From a bacterium (GTDB lineage: Bacteria; Bacillota; Clostridia; Oscillospirales; Acutalibacteraceae), in the NCBI GenBank assembly GCA_022774755.1, contig JALFLK010000021.1, forward strand, positions 62,001 through 126,000: DNA of 64,000 nt, written 5' to 3'. The position numbers and the translations under genes are program-made. The notes below the pieces were generated by a model. It was given only the letters and a program-made list of their open reading frames with translations. It was not told the DNA's origin and searched no databases. Positions 34,092-43,268 of the stretch are shown here, one piece after another (within the stretch, counting starts at the first letter, position 1; each line of letters begins with the position of its first letter).

Positions 34092-34204
34092 TTTATATCA
34101 TCCTTTCCATATGTAGCATATTATAACAATAAAATCCACTGCTTGCAAGGATTTTTTGAAATTTTATGCAATATTTATGCTATATTTATTATAATTATAT
34201 TAAA

Positions 34205-35335
34205 TTAAATCCGTTTGCCTAATATTTCTCTTTGACTGCGGTAAAATTCTTCAAAAGTGTCATTCTCCAAATGAAATCTGATTTTTTCAAGCAAACTGTT
34301 ATAAAAATAAAGATTGTGCATAACCGCAAGCCTGAGACCGAGAATCTCTCCGCTTTTAAATAAATGTCTGATGTAGCCTTTGGAAAATTTCCCGCATACA
34401 TCACAGCCACATTCTTCGTCTATAGGAGATTCGTCCAGGGCGTATTTGGAATTTTTTATATTTATGATGCCTTTTGAAGTGAAAAGCTGACCGTGACGGG
34501 CATTTCTTGTAGGCATTACGCAGTCAAACATATCTATTCCTCTGTAAACACCCTCAAGGATATTTACAGGTGTTCCAACGCCCATCAGATACCTTGGTTT
34601 GTCAGCAGGCGCATACGGCTCTACTGCTTCAATTATTTCATACATTACCTCTGCCGGCTCTCCGACTGCAAGACCGCCGATTGCGTATCCGGGCAAATCA
34701 AGCTGAGTTATTTCTTTCATATGTTCAATTCTGATGTCTTTGTAAATTCCGCCCTGGTTTATTCCGAACAGCATTTGCTTATTATTTATGGTATCTTCAA
34801 GGCTGTTGAGCCTGTCCATTTCTTTTTTGCACCTTACAAGCCATCTTGTTGTTCTCTCAACGGATTTTTTAGTGTAGTCATAGGGGGAAGGGTTTTCGAT
34901 ACATTCATCAAATGCCATCGCAATATCCGAGCCTAAATTTGACTGTATTCTCATACTCTCTTCAGGACCCATAAAGATTTTTCTTCCATCAATGTGAGAA
35001 TTAAAGGTAACCCCTTCTTCTTCTATATTGCGCAGGTTTGCCAATGAAAATACCTGAAAACCTCCGCTGTCGGTCAGGATAGGTTCGTTCCAGCCGGTCA
35101 TTTTATGAAGTCCGCCCAATGCTTTTACTGTTTCATCACCGGGTCTTAGATGCAGATGATATGTGTTGCAGAGCATAACCTGACATTTCAGGTCTTGCAG
35201 GTCATACGCTGAAACTCCGCCCTTTATGGCGGCGGATGTTGCAACATTCATAAAAAAAGGAGTCTGAATTACTCCGTGGGGAGTAGTGAATTTTCCTCTG
35301 CGGGCTTTTCCGTTGGTTTTTAAAATTTCAAACAT
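34205..35335 (-). CDS. tgt: tRNA-guanine transglycosylase
   Basis: 376 residues. It swaps guanine 34 of certain tRNAs for a queuine precursor. Motifs: T-D-S-G-G-F-Q-V-F-S-L with a catalytic Asp, G-G-L-A-V-G-E-P, V-M-P-T-R-N-A-R-H-G, and the zinc site C-G-C-D-V-C-x(24-26)-H near the C-terminus. Length normal. It lies 42 bases downstream of queA. Confidence 0.96.
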   Translation of the reverse strand: MFEILKTNGKARRGKFTTPHGVIQTPFFMNVATSAAIKGGVSAYDLQDLKCQVMLCNTYHLHLRPGDETVKALGGLHKMTGWNEPILTDSGGFQVFSLANLRNIEEEGVTFNSHIDGRKIFMGPEESMRIQSNLGSDIAMAFDECIENPSPYDYTKKSVERTTRWLVRCKKEMDRLNSLEDTINNKQMLFGINQGGIYKDIRIEHMKEITQLDLPGYAIGGLAVGEPAEVMYEIIEAVEPYAPADKPRYLMGVGTPVNILEGVYRGIDMFDCVMPTRNARHGQLFTSKGIINIKNSKYALDESPIDEECGCDVCGKFSKGYIRHLFKSGEILGLRLAVMHNLYFYNSLLEKIRFHLENDTFEEFYRSQREILGKRI

Positions 35336-35377
35336 ATTTATTCTCCGTAAGTTTTTCCAGTCGATAGTTTATTCTGC

Positions 35378-36409
35378 CTAAAGTATTGCCATGGCGTCGC
35401 CGAAAGAAAAAAAGCGATATTTTTCATTTACTGCCGTTTTATATGCGTTCATAATATTGTCATACCCTGCAAATGCAGAAACAAGCATAATCAGAGTGCT
35501 TTCAGGCAGATGAAAATTAGTAATTAAGCCGTCAAGAACTTTGAATTTATAACCCGGGTAGATAAAAATATCCGTAAATCCCTCGCTGGGTGTTACTTTG
35601 CCGTACCGGGAAGCTACGCTTTCAAGTGTTCTGCATGATGTAGTGCCGACTGCAATTACTCTGCCGCCCTTAGATTTTGTTTCTTCAATCAATTTTGCAG
35701 TTTCCTCAGGAACATCATAATGTTCGCTGTGCATTTTATGCTTTGTTACATCCTCCACCTTAACGGGTCTGAATGTTCCCAATCCTACGTGTAAGGTTAC
35801 ATATCCGATTTTTATGCCTTTTTCCTCAATTTTGCTCATTAAATTCTTCGTGAAATGCAGACCTGCCGTGGGAGCCGCCGCACTGCCTATTTCGTGGCTG
35901 TAAACGGTCTGATAGCGTTCCTGATCCTTTAATTCCGCTGTGATGTAGGGCGGAAGGGGCATTTTGCCGATTTTATCAAGGGCTGAGTAGATATTGGTAT
36001 CATAGGGGTGCTCAAAGCTGACAACACGGTTTCCGTCGTCCTTAACCTCCAATATTTCACCTTTTAATATGCCGTCGCCAAAAACAAATTTTGTGCCTTC
36101 TGCTGCTTTTCTGCCGGGCTTGCACAAGGTTTCCCAACAGTTGTTTTCAACCTGTTTCAGCAAAAGAAACTCAACCTTAGCGCCGGTAGGCTCTTTGATT
36201 CCGTAAATTCTTGCAGGAAGCACACGGGAATCATTGGCAATTAAGCAGTCGCCGGGTTTGAGAAAATCAATAATGTCGTAAAAATGCTTATGTGTTATTT
36301 TTCCTGTGGTTCTGTCTAACACGAGAAGTCTGCTGCTGTCACGAGGCTCAGCAGGCGTTTGAGCGATTAACTCTTTCGGCAAATCATAGTAAAAGTCGCT
36401 GGTTTTCAT
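35378..36409 (-). CDS. queA: S-adenosylmethionine:tRNA ribosyltransferase-isomerase
   Basis: 343 residues. It transfers and rearranges the ribosyl group of S-adenosylmethionine onto preQ1-tRNA, the step after Tgt. Diagnostic segments: the start [28 protein letters not shown], and [17 protein letters not shown]. First gene of the minus-strand operon. No clear promoter was identified by eye in the 204 bases to the divergent asd gene. Confidence 0.96.
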   Translation of the reverse strand: MKTSDFYYDLPKELIAQTPAEPRDSSRLLVLDRTTGKITHKHFYDIIDFLKPGDCLIANDSRVLPARIYGIKEPTGAKVEFLLLKQVENNCWETLCKPGRKAAEGTKFVFGDGILKGEILEVKDDGNRVVSFEHPYDTNIYSALDKIGKMPLPPYITAELKDQERYQTVYSHEIGSAAAPTAGLHFTKNLMSKIEEKGIKIGYVTLHVGLGTFRPVKVEDVTKHKMHSEHYDVPEETAKLIEETKSKGGRVIAVGTTSCRTLESVASRYGKVTPSEGFTDIFIYPGYKFKVLDGLITNFHLPESTLIMLVSAFAGYDNIMNAYKTAVNEKYRFFSFGDAMAIL

Positions 36410-36465
36410 ATGTAAATCATCATCCTAATATCAATAATAAAATCCTTAAAAGCGTGTAAATCTGA

Positions 36466-36494
36466 TTGACAATAATATGAATAAATGATATATT
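36466..36494 (+). promoter_or_regulatory. promoter of the asd-dapA genes
   Basis: TTGACA at 36466-36471, 17-base spacer, TATATT at 36489-36494 with TGA just before it. The 110-base leader shows no lysine riboswitch that I can recognise. Confidence 0.75.
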
Positions 36495-36613
36495 ATTAAG
36501 TAATCAGGCAGAAAACACGGTACAATGTATTTTTACGGATACCATTATATAATAATATATAATTTTGCTAATAGCAACTGCTTTTTTAAAATTTACATTA
36601 CGGAGGAATTCCA

Positions 36614-37699
36614 ATGAAAAACTATAAAGTCGGTATTATCGGCGCAACCGGTATGGTAGGACAGCGCTTTGCTTGCTTGCTTGAAAATCATCCCTGGTTT
36701 ACGGTAACTTGTCTTGCCGCAAGCGCAAGGAGCGCAGGAAAAACATACGGCGAAGCGATGGACGGTCGTTGGCTTTTGCCGGTACCTATGCCGGAGAGCT
36801 TAAAAGATATGGTGATTTTAGACGCTTCGCATATTGAAGAGGTAGCGTCACAGGTTGATTTTGTTTTTTGCGCAGTAAATATGAAGAAAGACGAAATCAG
36901 AAGCTTGGAGGAGGCATACGCCAAGGCTGAATGTCCGGTTGTTTCCAATAACTCTGCTCACAGATTTACTCCCGATGTACCGATGGTGGTGCCTGAAATC
37001 AACGCAGAGCATATCAATATCATTCCGTCACAGCGAAAACGCTTGGGCACAAAACGGGGTTTTGTTGCCGTTAAATCCAACTGTTCTTTGCAGAGCTATG
37101 TTCCTGCAATTCATCCTCTTAAAGAGTTAGGAGTTAATAAGGTGCTTGCCTGTACATATCAGGCTATTTCAGGCGCAGGTAAAACCTTTGAAACCTGGCC
37201 CGATATGGTAGATAACCTTATTCCTTATATCGGCGGAGAAGAGGAAAAAAGCGAAAAAGAGCCCCTTAAAATCTGGGGAGAAATTAAAGACGGCGAGATT
37301 GTTCTGACAGACGATATTTCCATTACATCCCAGTGCCTGAGAGTGCCTGTTTCCGACGGACACACTGCGGCTGTATTTATGTCGTTTAAGGATTCTGCTT
37401 CAAAACCGTCCGTGGATGAGATTATCAAAATTTGGGAAAGTTATAAAGGTCGTGCACAGGAGCTTGAGCTTCCCAGCGCACCAAAGCAGTTTTTGCATTA
37501 TTTCACAGAGCCTGACCACCCTTGGCTTACAGAGTCAAGAACTCTGGAAAACGGAATGGCAATTTCTGTGGGCAGATTAAGAGAAGATACACAGTACGAC
37601 TATAAATTTGTATGTATGTCCCATAACACCCTGAGAGGTGCGGCAGGCGGAGCTGTTTTGCTTGCAGAGCTTCTATGCGCAGAGGGATATATGGATTGA
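36614..37699 (+). CDS. asd: aspartate-semialdehyde dehydrogenase
   Basis: 361 residues, ATG after CGGAGGA. It reduces aspartyl phosphate to the semialdehyde, the branch point to lysine, diaminopimelate, threonine and methionine. The NADP fold opens with I-I-G-A-T-G-M-V-G-Q-R-F. The nucleophile is Cys in K-S-N-C-S-L-Q near 156, and the proton-transfer His is in D-G-H-T near 255. The overall pattern looks like the archaeal/fungal subclass, as in many Clostridia. dapA follows 14 bases later. Confidence 0.94.
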   Translation: MKNYKVGIIGATGMVGQRFACLLENHPWFTVTCLAASARSAGKTYGEAMDGRWLLPVPMPESLKDMVILDASHIEEVASQVDFVFCAVNMKKDEIRSLEEAYAKAECPVVSNNSAHRFTPDVPMVVPEINAEHINIIPSQRKRLGTKRGFVAVKSNCSLQSYVPAIHPLKELGVNKVLACTYQAISGAGKTFETWPDMVDNLIPYIGGEEEKSEKEPLKIWGEIKDGEIVLTDDISITSQCLRVPVSDGHTAAVFMSFKDSASKPSVDEIIKIWESYKGRAQELELPSAPKQFLHYFTEPDHPWLTESRTLENGMAISVGRLREDTQYDYKFVCMSHNTLRGAAGGAVLLAELLCAEGYMD

Positions 37700-37713
37700 T
37701 TGGAGGATATAAA

Positions 37714-38619
37714 ATGAGTAATCATATTTTTACAGGCTCCGGCGTTGCGCTTATAACTCCAATGAACGCCGACGGTTCAGTTAATTATGATGTTTTAAGT
37801 CAGCTTATTGAATTTCATGTAAATAATCACACAGACGCAATTATTGCCTGCGGAACAACAGGCGAAGCGGCTACATTGTCAGAGGAGGAGCATTGTGAGG
37901 TTCTTTCCTTCGTTGCAGAAAAGGTAAACGGAAGAATACCTGTTATTGCAGGAACCGGCAGTAACGATACTTCCACAGCTGTTGCCCTTTCGAAATCAGC
38001 CTGCAAGAGCGGTGCAGACGCATTACTGGTTGTTACACCCTATTATAATAAGACTTCTCAGCAGGGACTTATTAAGCACTTTAATGTTGTGGCTGACGCT
38101 GTTGATATTCCGATAATCCTCTACAACGTTCCTTCACGAACAGGATGCAACATTCAGCCGAAAACTTACGAGGAGCTTTGCAAGCATCCGAATATTGTTG
38201 CCGCAAAGGAGGCAAGCGGTAACATTTCTGCTGTTGCAACAATTCGTTCCTTGTGCGGAGATAATCTTGATATTTACTCGGGCAACGATGACCAGACTGT
38301 TCCCTTTATGTCTTTAGGCGCTTTGGGCGTTATCTCGGTATTTGCAAATATTTGCCCTGCCGAAATGCACAAGATTTGCTCTCTGTGCCTTGAAAACGAT
38401 TTTGCCGAGGCTTCAAAGCTTCACTTTAAGTATCTTGAGCTTATGAATGAGCTTTTCAGCGATGTTAATCCCATTCCGGTAAAGACCGCTATGAATCTTG
38501 TGGGATTTGATGCAGGCGAGTGCCGTTTGCCTCTCGTTCCGATGAGCGTTTCGGGATACCACGATTTAAAGGACTGCCTTGAAAAGTATGACCTTTTAGG
38601 TAAGTACCTGAACAAATAA
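37714..38619 (+). CDS. dapA: 4-hydroxy-tetrahydrodipicolinate synthase
   Basis: 301 residues from ATG 37714 (site TTGGAGGA); an upstream in-frame start overlaps asd and lacks a site. It condenses pyruvate with aspartate semialdehyde. Catalytic Lys in V-A-A-K-E-A-S-G, Tyr in I-L-Y-N-V-P-S-R-T-G, and G-T-T-G-E-A-A-T-L near 47-55. Length normal. A terminator-like hairpin separates it from dapB. Confidence 0.96.
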   Translation: MSNHIFTGSGVALITPMNADGSVNYDVLSQLIEFHVNNHTDAIIACGTTGEAATLSEEEHCEVLSFVAEKVNGRIPVIAGTGSNDTSTAVALSKSACKSGADALLVVTPYYNKTSQQGLIKHFNVVADAVDIPIILYNVPSRTGCNIQPKTYEELCKHPNIVAAKEASGNISAVATIRSLCGDNLDIYSGNDDQTVPFMSLGALGVISVFANICPAEMHKICSLCLENDFAEASKLHFKYLELMNELFSDVNPIPVKTAMNLVGFDAGECRLPLVPMSVSGYHDLKDCLEKYDLLGKYLNK

Positions 38620-38627
38620 ATTAAACG

Positions 38628-38657
38628 ACAGGCGTGCCTTTGGTACGCCTGTTTTGA
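38628..38657 (+). terminator. terminator after dapA
   Basis: An 11-bp stem with one G-T pair (38628-38638 with 38642-38652), short loop and TTTT. dapB beyond it is either expressed by read-through or from a promoter I did not resolve. Confidence 0.7.
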
Positions 38658-38689
38658 CAACTATTCATATAGAAAAAGGAGTTAATATA

Positions 38690-39451
38690 ATGGTAAATAT
38701 AGCACTAAGCGGCTGCTGCGGAAAAATGGGACATGCCGTGGCAAATTCCGTAAAACAGCGTGAAGACTGCCGTATTGTATGCGGGGTGGACGTGTATAAC
38801 GATAATACATATGATTTTGATATTTACAGCAATTTTGACGAAATAGCCGAAGACATTGATGTCATTATTGATTTTTCAAACCCGTCGTGTCTTAACGGGC
38901 TCTTGAATTTCGCTAAGAAAAACAACCTTCCTGCGGTACTTTGCACAACCGGATACTCAAAGGACGAGGTTGCGTCAATCAAGGAATCTTCAAAGCAGAT
39001 ACCGATTTTTTATTCTGGAAATATGTCTTTGGGAATTAACCTGCTGATTGAAATTTCAAAGCAGGCAGCAAAGGTTTTAGGTGACAGCTTTGATATTGAA
39101 ATTGTAGAAAAGCATCACAACCAAAAAATCGACGCACCCTCCGGCACGGCTTTAATGATAGCCGACAGTATTTCCAAAGAACTGCCCAGCGAGCCCCAGT
39201 ATGTTTATGACCGCCACAGCTACAGAAAAAAGCGCAGTAAAAATGAAATCGGTATTCATTCCGTCAGAGGCGGAACAATAGTCGGAGAGCATGATGTAAT
39301 ATTTGCAGGGCAGGATGAGGTCGTTACTATTTCTCACTCTGCACAGTCAAAAGGAGTTTTTGCGGCAGGCTCGGTTAATGCCGCTGTATTCCTAACAAAT
39401 AAACCGGCGGGTATGTACGATATGTCTGATTTGCTTTCTTCCAAGCTTTAA
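38690..39451 (+). CDS. dapB: 4-hydroxy-tetrahydrodipicolinate reductase
   Basis: 253 residues from ATG 38690 (site AAAGGAGTT). It reduces the DapA product with NAD(P)H. Nucleotide motif S-G-C-C-G-K-M-G-H near 6-14; catalytic segment E-K-H-H-N-Q-K-I-D-A-P-S-G-T-A near 144-158; C-T-T-G-Y for cofactor and substrate contact. Completes the asd-dapA-dapB set that supplies diaminopimelate for the wall. Confidence 0.96.
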   Translation: MVNIALSGCCGKMGHAVANSVKQREDCRIVCGVDVYNDNTYDFDIYSNFDEIAEDIDVIIDFSNPSCLNGLLNFAKKNNLPAVLCTTGYSKDEVASIKESSKQIPIFYSGNMSLGINLLIEISKQAAKVLGDSFDIEIVEKHHNQKIDAPSGTALMIADSISKELPSEPQYVYDRHSYRKKRSKNEIGIHSVRGGTIVGEHDVIFAGQDEVVTISHSAQSKGVFAAGSVNAAVFLTNKPAGMYDMSDLLSSKL

Positions 39452-39484
39452 TTTATTTCGCGAAAATTATATGTGCAAAATTTT

Positions 39485-39510
39485 GCCGCAGAATGTTCTG
39501 CGGCTTTATT
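39485..39510 (+). terminator. terminator after dapB
   Basis: An 8-9 bp GC-rich stem (39485-39493 with 39496-39504), tight loop, and TTTATTATTT tail. Confidence 0.75.
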
Positions 39511-39571
39511 ATTTGTAGCACTTTTATAATTCATCGCATATTATGTTACAAAAACTATGAGGTGAAAAATA

Positions 39572-39799
39572 ATGGAAAAGCAGTTGATTATGTTTGAATC
39601 AATAACCTATGCTATCAAAGCAAGAGATGTTTTGAGAAACAGCGGTATCTTAACGCATTTGGAGCGAACGCCCATGAATCTGAAGGTTACTTCATGCGGA
39701 TACAGCTTGTATGTACCTGATAATATCGAAAAAGCTGCGGAGATTCTTAATAAACACAGAATAAGATATTTGGGAATAGGTAATAGTGATGCCCTATGA
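39572..39799 (+). CDS. DUF3343 putative selenium/sulfur carrier protein
   Basis: 75 residues, ATG after TGAGGTGA. The compact fold starts with F-E-S-I-T-Y-A-I-K-A-R-D-V-L and has a single conserved Cys in T-S-C-G-Y-S-L-Y-V near 40-47, placed as in DUF3343 proteins. These small proteins are linked with selenium metabolism and with cysteine desulfurase-like enzymes. The stop overlaps the start of exactly such an enzyme (ATGA), which supports a carrier-enzyme pair. The lone Cys is the candidate carrier residue; this is inference. Confidence 0.82.
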   Translation: MEKQLIMFESITYAIKARDVLRNSGILTHLERTPMNLKVTSCGYSLYVPDNIEKAAEILNKHRIRYLGIGNSDAL

Positions 39800-40932
39800 T
39801 ATATCTTGACAACGGCGCAACCACATTCCCCAAGCCTGAATCGGTTTTAAGGGCAGTGAATATGGGCATAATGAAATACGGCGGCAACCCCGGCAGGGGA
39901 GGTCATAATATGGCCATTAAAGCGTCAGAGGAGATTTATAAATGCCGTCAGGCAATAGCAAGGCTTTATAACTGCGATTCGCCGGAAAAGGTGGTTTTTA
40001 CAAACAACTGCACAACTGCACTGAATACTGTAATTAAGGGTATATTAAAACCCGGCGACCATGTTGTTGTTTCCTGTCTTGAACACAATGCAGTTATGCG
40101 CCCTCTTGAAACGCTGAAAAAACAGGGTATAAGCGTTTCTGAGGCAAAGATATACCCTTATGACGATGAAAAAACAATAGATTCTTTTCGGAAAGAAATT
40201 CGTGACAATACTGCTTTAGTGGTTTGTATTCATATATCCAATGTTTTCGGATTTGTGCTCCCTGTTGAAAGAATCACCGCTTTATGTCATATGTACGAAA
40301 TCCCTGTTTGTATTGATACGGCTCAAAGCGCAGGAATTTATACAATAGATTTGCAGAAAGACAGAATTGATTATCTGTGCGGCGCAGGTCATAAATCCCT
40401 CTACGGACCTATGGGAACGGGATTTCTGATTGTAAACAACGATATTCTTTCGCTCCCCCTTACGGAAGGCGGTACCGGAAGCAATTCGATTTCCCTTTTA
40501 CAGCCGGAAATACTCCCAGATAGATTTGAAAGCGGTACTCCTAATTTGCCCGGAATTTTAGGCTTGAAAGCAGGAGTTGAATTTGTTGAGCGTATAACGC
40601 CTAAGCGGATTTTTAACCACGAAATGCGTCTAATCAGAAATTTTTATAATATCTCCAAAACCAATAATAAGCTTGTATTTTATAACGATTTTGAAAATAA
40701 GACAAGTTTTGCACCTGTGCTTTCAATAAATATAAAAGACATTGAAAGCGAAAAAACAGCCGCATTTTTAAACAATAAATATAAAATTGCTGTCAGAGCC
40801 GGACTTCATTGCTGTCCTATGGCTCATAAGTTTATGGGTACGGATAAAATCGGTACGGTAAGAATTGTGCCCTCAATCTTTACAAAAACAAGAGATATGG
40901 AAATCCTTGACTATGCTTTGCGCAAAATTTAA
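39796..40932 (+). CDS. cysteine desulfurase family protein (class V aminotransferase)
   Basis: 378 residues. A PLP enzyme of the TIGR01977 type. It opens with Y-L-D-N-G-A-T-T-F-P-K-P. The PLP Lys is in G-A-G-H-K-S-L-Y-G-P near 196-205, and D-T-A-Q-S-A-G near 176 binds the ring. The catalytic Cys of sulfur-mobilising enzymes is present in G-L-H-C-C-P near 337-342. It overlaps the DUF3343 gene by 4 bases. Product may be persulfide or selenide transfer; no iron-sulfur scaffold gene is adjacent. Confidence 0.88.
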   Translation: MIYLDNGATTFPKPESVLRAVNMGIMKYGGNPGRGGHNMAIKASEEIYKCRQAIARLYNCDSPEKVVFTNNCTTALNTVIKGILKPGDHVVVSCLEHNAVMRPLETLKKQGISVSEAKIYPYDDEKTIDSFRKEIRDNTALVVCIHISNVFGFVLPVERITALCHMYEIPVCIDTAQSAGIYTIDLQKDRIDYLCGAGHKSLYGPMGTGFLIVNNDILSLPLTEGGTGSNSISLLQPEILPDRFESGTPNLPGILGLKAGVEFVERITPKRIFNHEMRLIRNFYNISKTNNKLVFYNDFENKTSFAPVLSINIKDIESEKTAAFLNNKYKIAVRAGLHCCPMAHKFMGTDKIGTVRIVPSIFTKTRDMEILDYALRKI

Positions 40933-40951
40933 TGTTTTTGCATAATTGGTA

Positions 40952-40981
40952 TTGCCATTATGTATTGATTTGTGGTAAAAT
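40952..40981 (+). promoter_or_regulatory. promoter of cdaA-cdaR
   Basis: TTGCCA at 40952-40957, 18-base spacer, TAAAAT at 40976-40981 with TGG before it (extended -10), 30 bases ahead of the ATG. Confidence 0.65.
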
Positions 40982-41011
40982 AATATGAGCATAGAATAAA
41001 GGAGGATAATT

Positions 41012-41902
41012 ATGGATACGATTAAAAGTCTGTTTTTAAATATCCTGTCTGTATTCAACACAATACAGATAAAAGATATTTTAGATATTATTGTAATCGC
41101 CATAATTATTTTCAGCCTTTTTCAGCTGGTACGACAAACAAGGGCAGAACAGCTTTTAAAGGGTGTAATTGTTCTTTTGCTTTTGTATTTTATTGCAAAT
41201 ATCTTCGGACTTACAATGCTGTCAACATTGTTGATGACGTTCTTCCAGTCGGCTGTTGTCCTTATTGCCATTGTATTTCAGCCTGAAATACGAAAGGCTC
41301 TGGAAAAGCTCGGCAGAAGTAAAATGGGTAGAAGATATATCGGATTTCTCTCGTCAAAATATAAAGACGATGAAGAATCTGTAAAGGTGAAGAATGCGCT
41401 TGTTAATATATGCGACGCCGCCGCACTTTTTTCCCGTTCTAAAACAGGCGCATTGATTGTGTTTGAAAGAACAACAAAGCTTTCGGATATTGCGTCATCA
41501 GGCACGGTTGTAAATGCAAGGACGTCTGTTGCCCTGTTGGGCAATATGTTCTTTAACAAAGCTCCTTTGCATGACGGCGCCGTAATTATCCGTGACGGCG
41601 TGGTTTATGCCGCAGGCTGTATTTTACCCTTGACTGAAAATAAATCTGTTGATATAAATTTGGGAACACGGCACAGAGCGGCGCTTGGAATAAGCGAACA
41701 GTCCGACTGTGTTGCTCTTGTTGTGTCAGAAGAAACAGGAAATATATCCCTTGCCGTTGACGGAAAGCTTACAAGGGATTATACCAGAGAAACACTGTAT
41801 GAGAAACTTGAAGACTTGCTGATTGAAAGCGACGAACTGACCAAAAAGTCTTTCTTCTCATTCTTCAAAAGAAAGGAGAAAGATGAGAATGAAAAGGAAT
41901 AA
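41012..41902 (+). CDS. cdaA: diadenylate cyclase CdaA
   Basis: 296 residues, ATG after GGAGGATAATT. It makes cyclic di-AMP at the membrane. Three N-terminal helices fall at about 22-40, 45-65 and 68-90. The DAC domain has L-H-D-G-A-V-I-I-R-D-G near 186-196 and L-G-T-R-H-R-A-A-L-G near 219-228, the two catalytic motifs. A Lys/Glu tail follows. The next gene encodes its regulator CdaR and overlaps it by 20 bases. Confidence 0.96.
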   Translation: MDTIKSLFLNILSVFNTIQIKDILDIIVIAIIIFSLFQLVRQTRAEQLLKGVIVLLLLYFIANIFGLTMLSTLLMTFFQSAVVLIAIVFQPEIRKALEKLGRSKMGRRYIGFLSSKYKDDEESVKVKNALVNICDAAALFSRSKTGALIVFERTTKLSDIASSGTVVNARTSVALLGNMFFNKAPLHDGAVIIRDGVVYAAGCILPLTENKSVDINLGTRHRAALGISEQSDCVALVVSEETGNISLAVDGKLTRDYTRETLYEKLEDLLIESDELTKKSFFSFFKRKEKDENEKE

Positions 41903-43157
41903 GCCAAAGTTTTCTTTTCAGGGATTGTTAAGAAATAACAAGTTTATTTTTCTGCTTTCGGTTTTGATTTCAGTTTGCCTTTGGGTAGCTATGAGTTTCG
42001 GTGCTGAATCCGGCACAACACGAACAATTACGGATATTCCCATAAGCATCAGCCTTTCAAAAGAAGCAGAAGACTCTGGACTTCAGATTTTTTCCGGTAA
42101 TGATGAAACAGCCTCTGTTACGGTGTCCGGCAATAGAGTAGGGTTGGGCTCGGTTACTAAGGATGACATCATAGTTACCGCACAAACAGCCAATGCGATT
42201 AACACGGTGGGAACATTTACCCTTTCGCTTTCGCCCTCCAAGGTTAATCCTGCAAGCGATTTTACCATTACCTCTCAGCCGTCGCCGTCTGTGATTACGG
42301 TGTATGTTGACTATTTTAGAGAAAAAACCTTTAATATTGTCGACAATGTGGTATATCAGGTCGAAAACAACTACTATGCCGCTACTACCCTTTCATCAAC
42401 CACCGTCACCATATCGGGACCGCAGTCCGAAATCGCAAAGATTGACACAGTTTCGGTTGCTGATAAGCTTGAGGGAACAATAAATTCCGATAAGCATCTG
42501 AACCTTCCCATAAAGCTGTATGACAGCTCGGGATATGAGGTATCAAGCAATCTACTCACTATGAGTGTTGAAAATGTTGATGCCGATATAACGGTTCTGC
42601 CTGAAAAAACGGTTAATTTACAGCCAACATTTAAAAACAAGCCCTCAGGTTTTAATATTGAAAACGGTGCAATTTCGGTTAATCCAAGTTCAATTCTGAT
42701 TGCAGGACCCCAAAGCGCAGTAGATGACATCAATTTTATAAATCTTGACCAAATTGATTTCTCAAGCCTGACAAATGAAAAAATGACGTTTGATGTAAAT
42801 GTGATTTTACCTAAAGATTGCAGAAACCTCAGCAACAAAAACACCGCTAAGGTTACTCTTGATTTCAGCAATTTAACAAGTAAAACCTTTACTGTTACCG
42901 ATTTTTCCGTAAAAGGACTTGAAAGCGGATATACTTCAAAGGTTTCTACACAAAAGCTGGATGTAACTGTTATTGGTCCCGAAAGTCAGATTTCAGACCT
43001 TTCCGACTCGGATGTTAAGGCTATTATTGATACTTCTTCCGCCGACGGAAAGACAGGCTCGGTATCAATGCCTGTGAGCATCAGTATTTCCGGCGCAGAC
43101 GGTTGTTGGGCGTACGGAACCTATGATGCAAACCTTACAATAAGTAAAAAAACTTAG
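41883..43157 (+). CDS. cdaR: CdaR, YbbR-domain regulator of CdaA
   Basis: 424 residues; ATG 41883 follows AAAGGAGAAAG, with another ATG two codons later. One N-terminal helix (about 17-37) anchors an extracellular chain of four YbbR-type beta domains of 80-90 residues, each closing on a V-x-V-Y/T/D strand after a G-P-(Q/E)-S turn (seen three times). CdaR binds CdaA and modulates c-di-AMP synthesis. In many Firmicutes glmM follows; here a terminator follows and glmM is not in the window. Confidence 0.92.
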   Translation: MRMKRNKPKFSFQGLLRNNKFIFLLSVLISVCLWVAMSFGAESGTTRTITDIPISISLSKEAEDSGLQIFSGNDETASVTVSGNRVGLGSVTKDDIIVTAQTANAINTVGTFTLSLSPSKVNPASDFTITSQPSPSVITVYVDYFREKTFNIVDNVVYQVENNYYAATTLSSTTVTISGPQSEIAKIDTVSVADKLEGTINSDKHLNLPIKLYDSSGYEVSSNLLTMSVENVDADITVLPEKTVNLQPTFKNKPSGFNIENGAISVNPSSILIAGPQSAVDDINFINLDQIDFSSLTNEKMTFDVNVILPKDCRNLSNKNTAKVTLDFSNLTSKTFTVTDFSVKGLESGYTSKVSTQKLDVTVIGPESQISDLSDSDVKAIIDTSSADGKTGSVSMPVSISISGADGCWAYGTYDANLTISKKT

Positions 43158-43206
43158 CCGATTTTATTGGGTTTAGGATTTCGTAGAGTTTTAATTAAAA
43201 AATAAC

Positions 43207-43248
43207 AAAAGCTGTATCTGAAAATTCCTTGTCAGATACAGCTTTTTG
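43207..43248. terminator. bidirectional terminator between cdaR and the rodA-like gene
   Basis: A perfect 15-bp stem (43207-43221 with 43232-43246) with a 10-base loop and A/T runs on each flank, between convergent genes. Confidence 0.92.
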
Positions 43249-43268
43249 TGCGTTTATTTGATGATTTC

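Noticed and set aside
36495..36613. Lysine riboswitch ahead of asd
   Set aside because: The leader is only about 110 bases, AT-rich, and lacks the long conserved core of that riboswitch.
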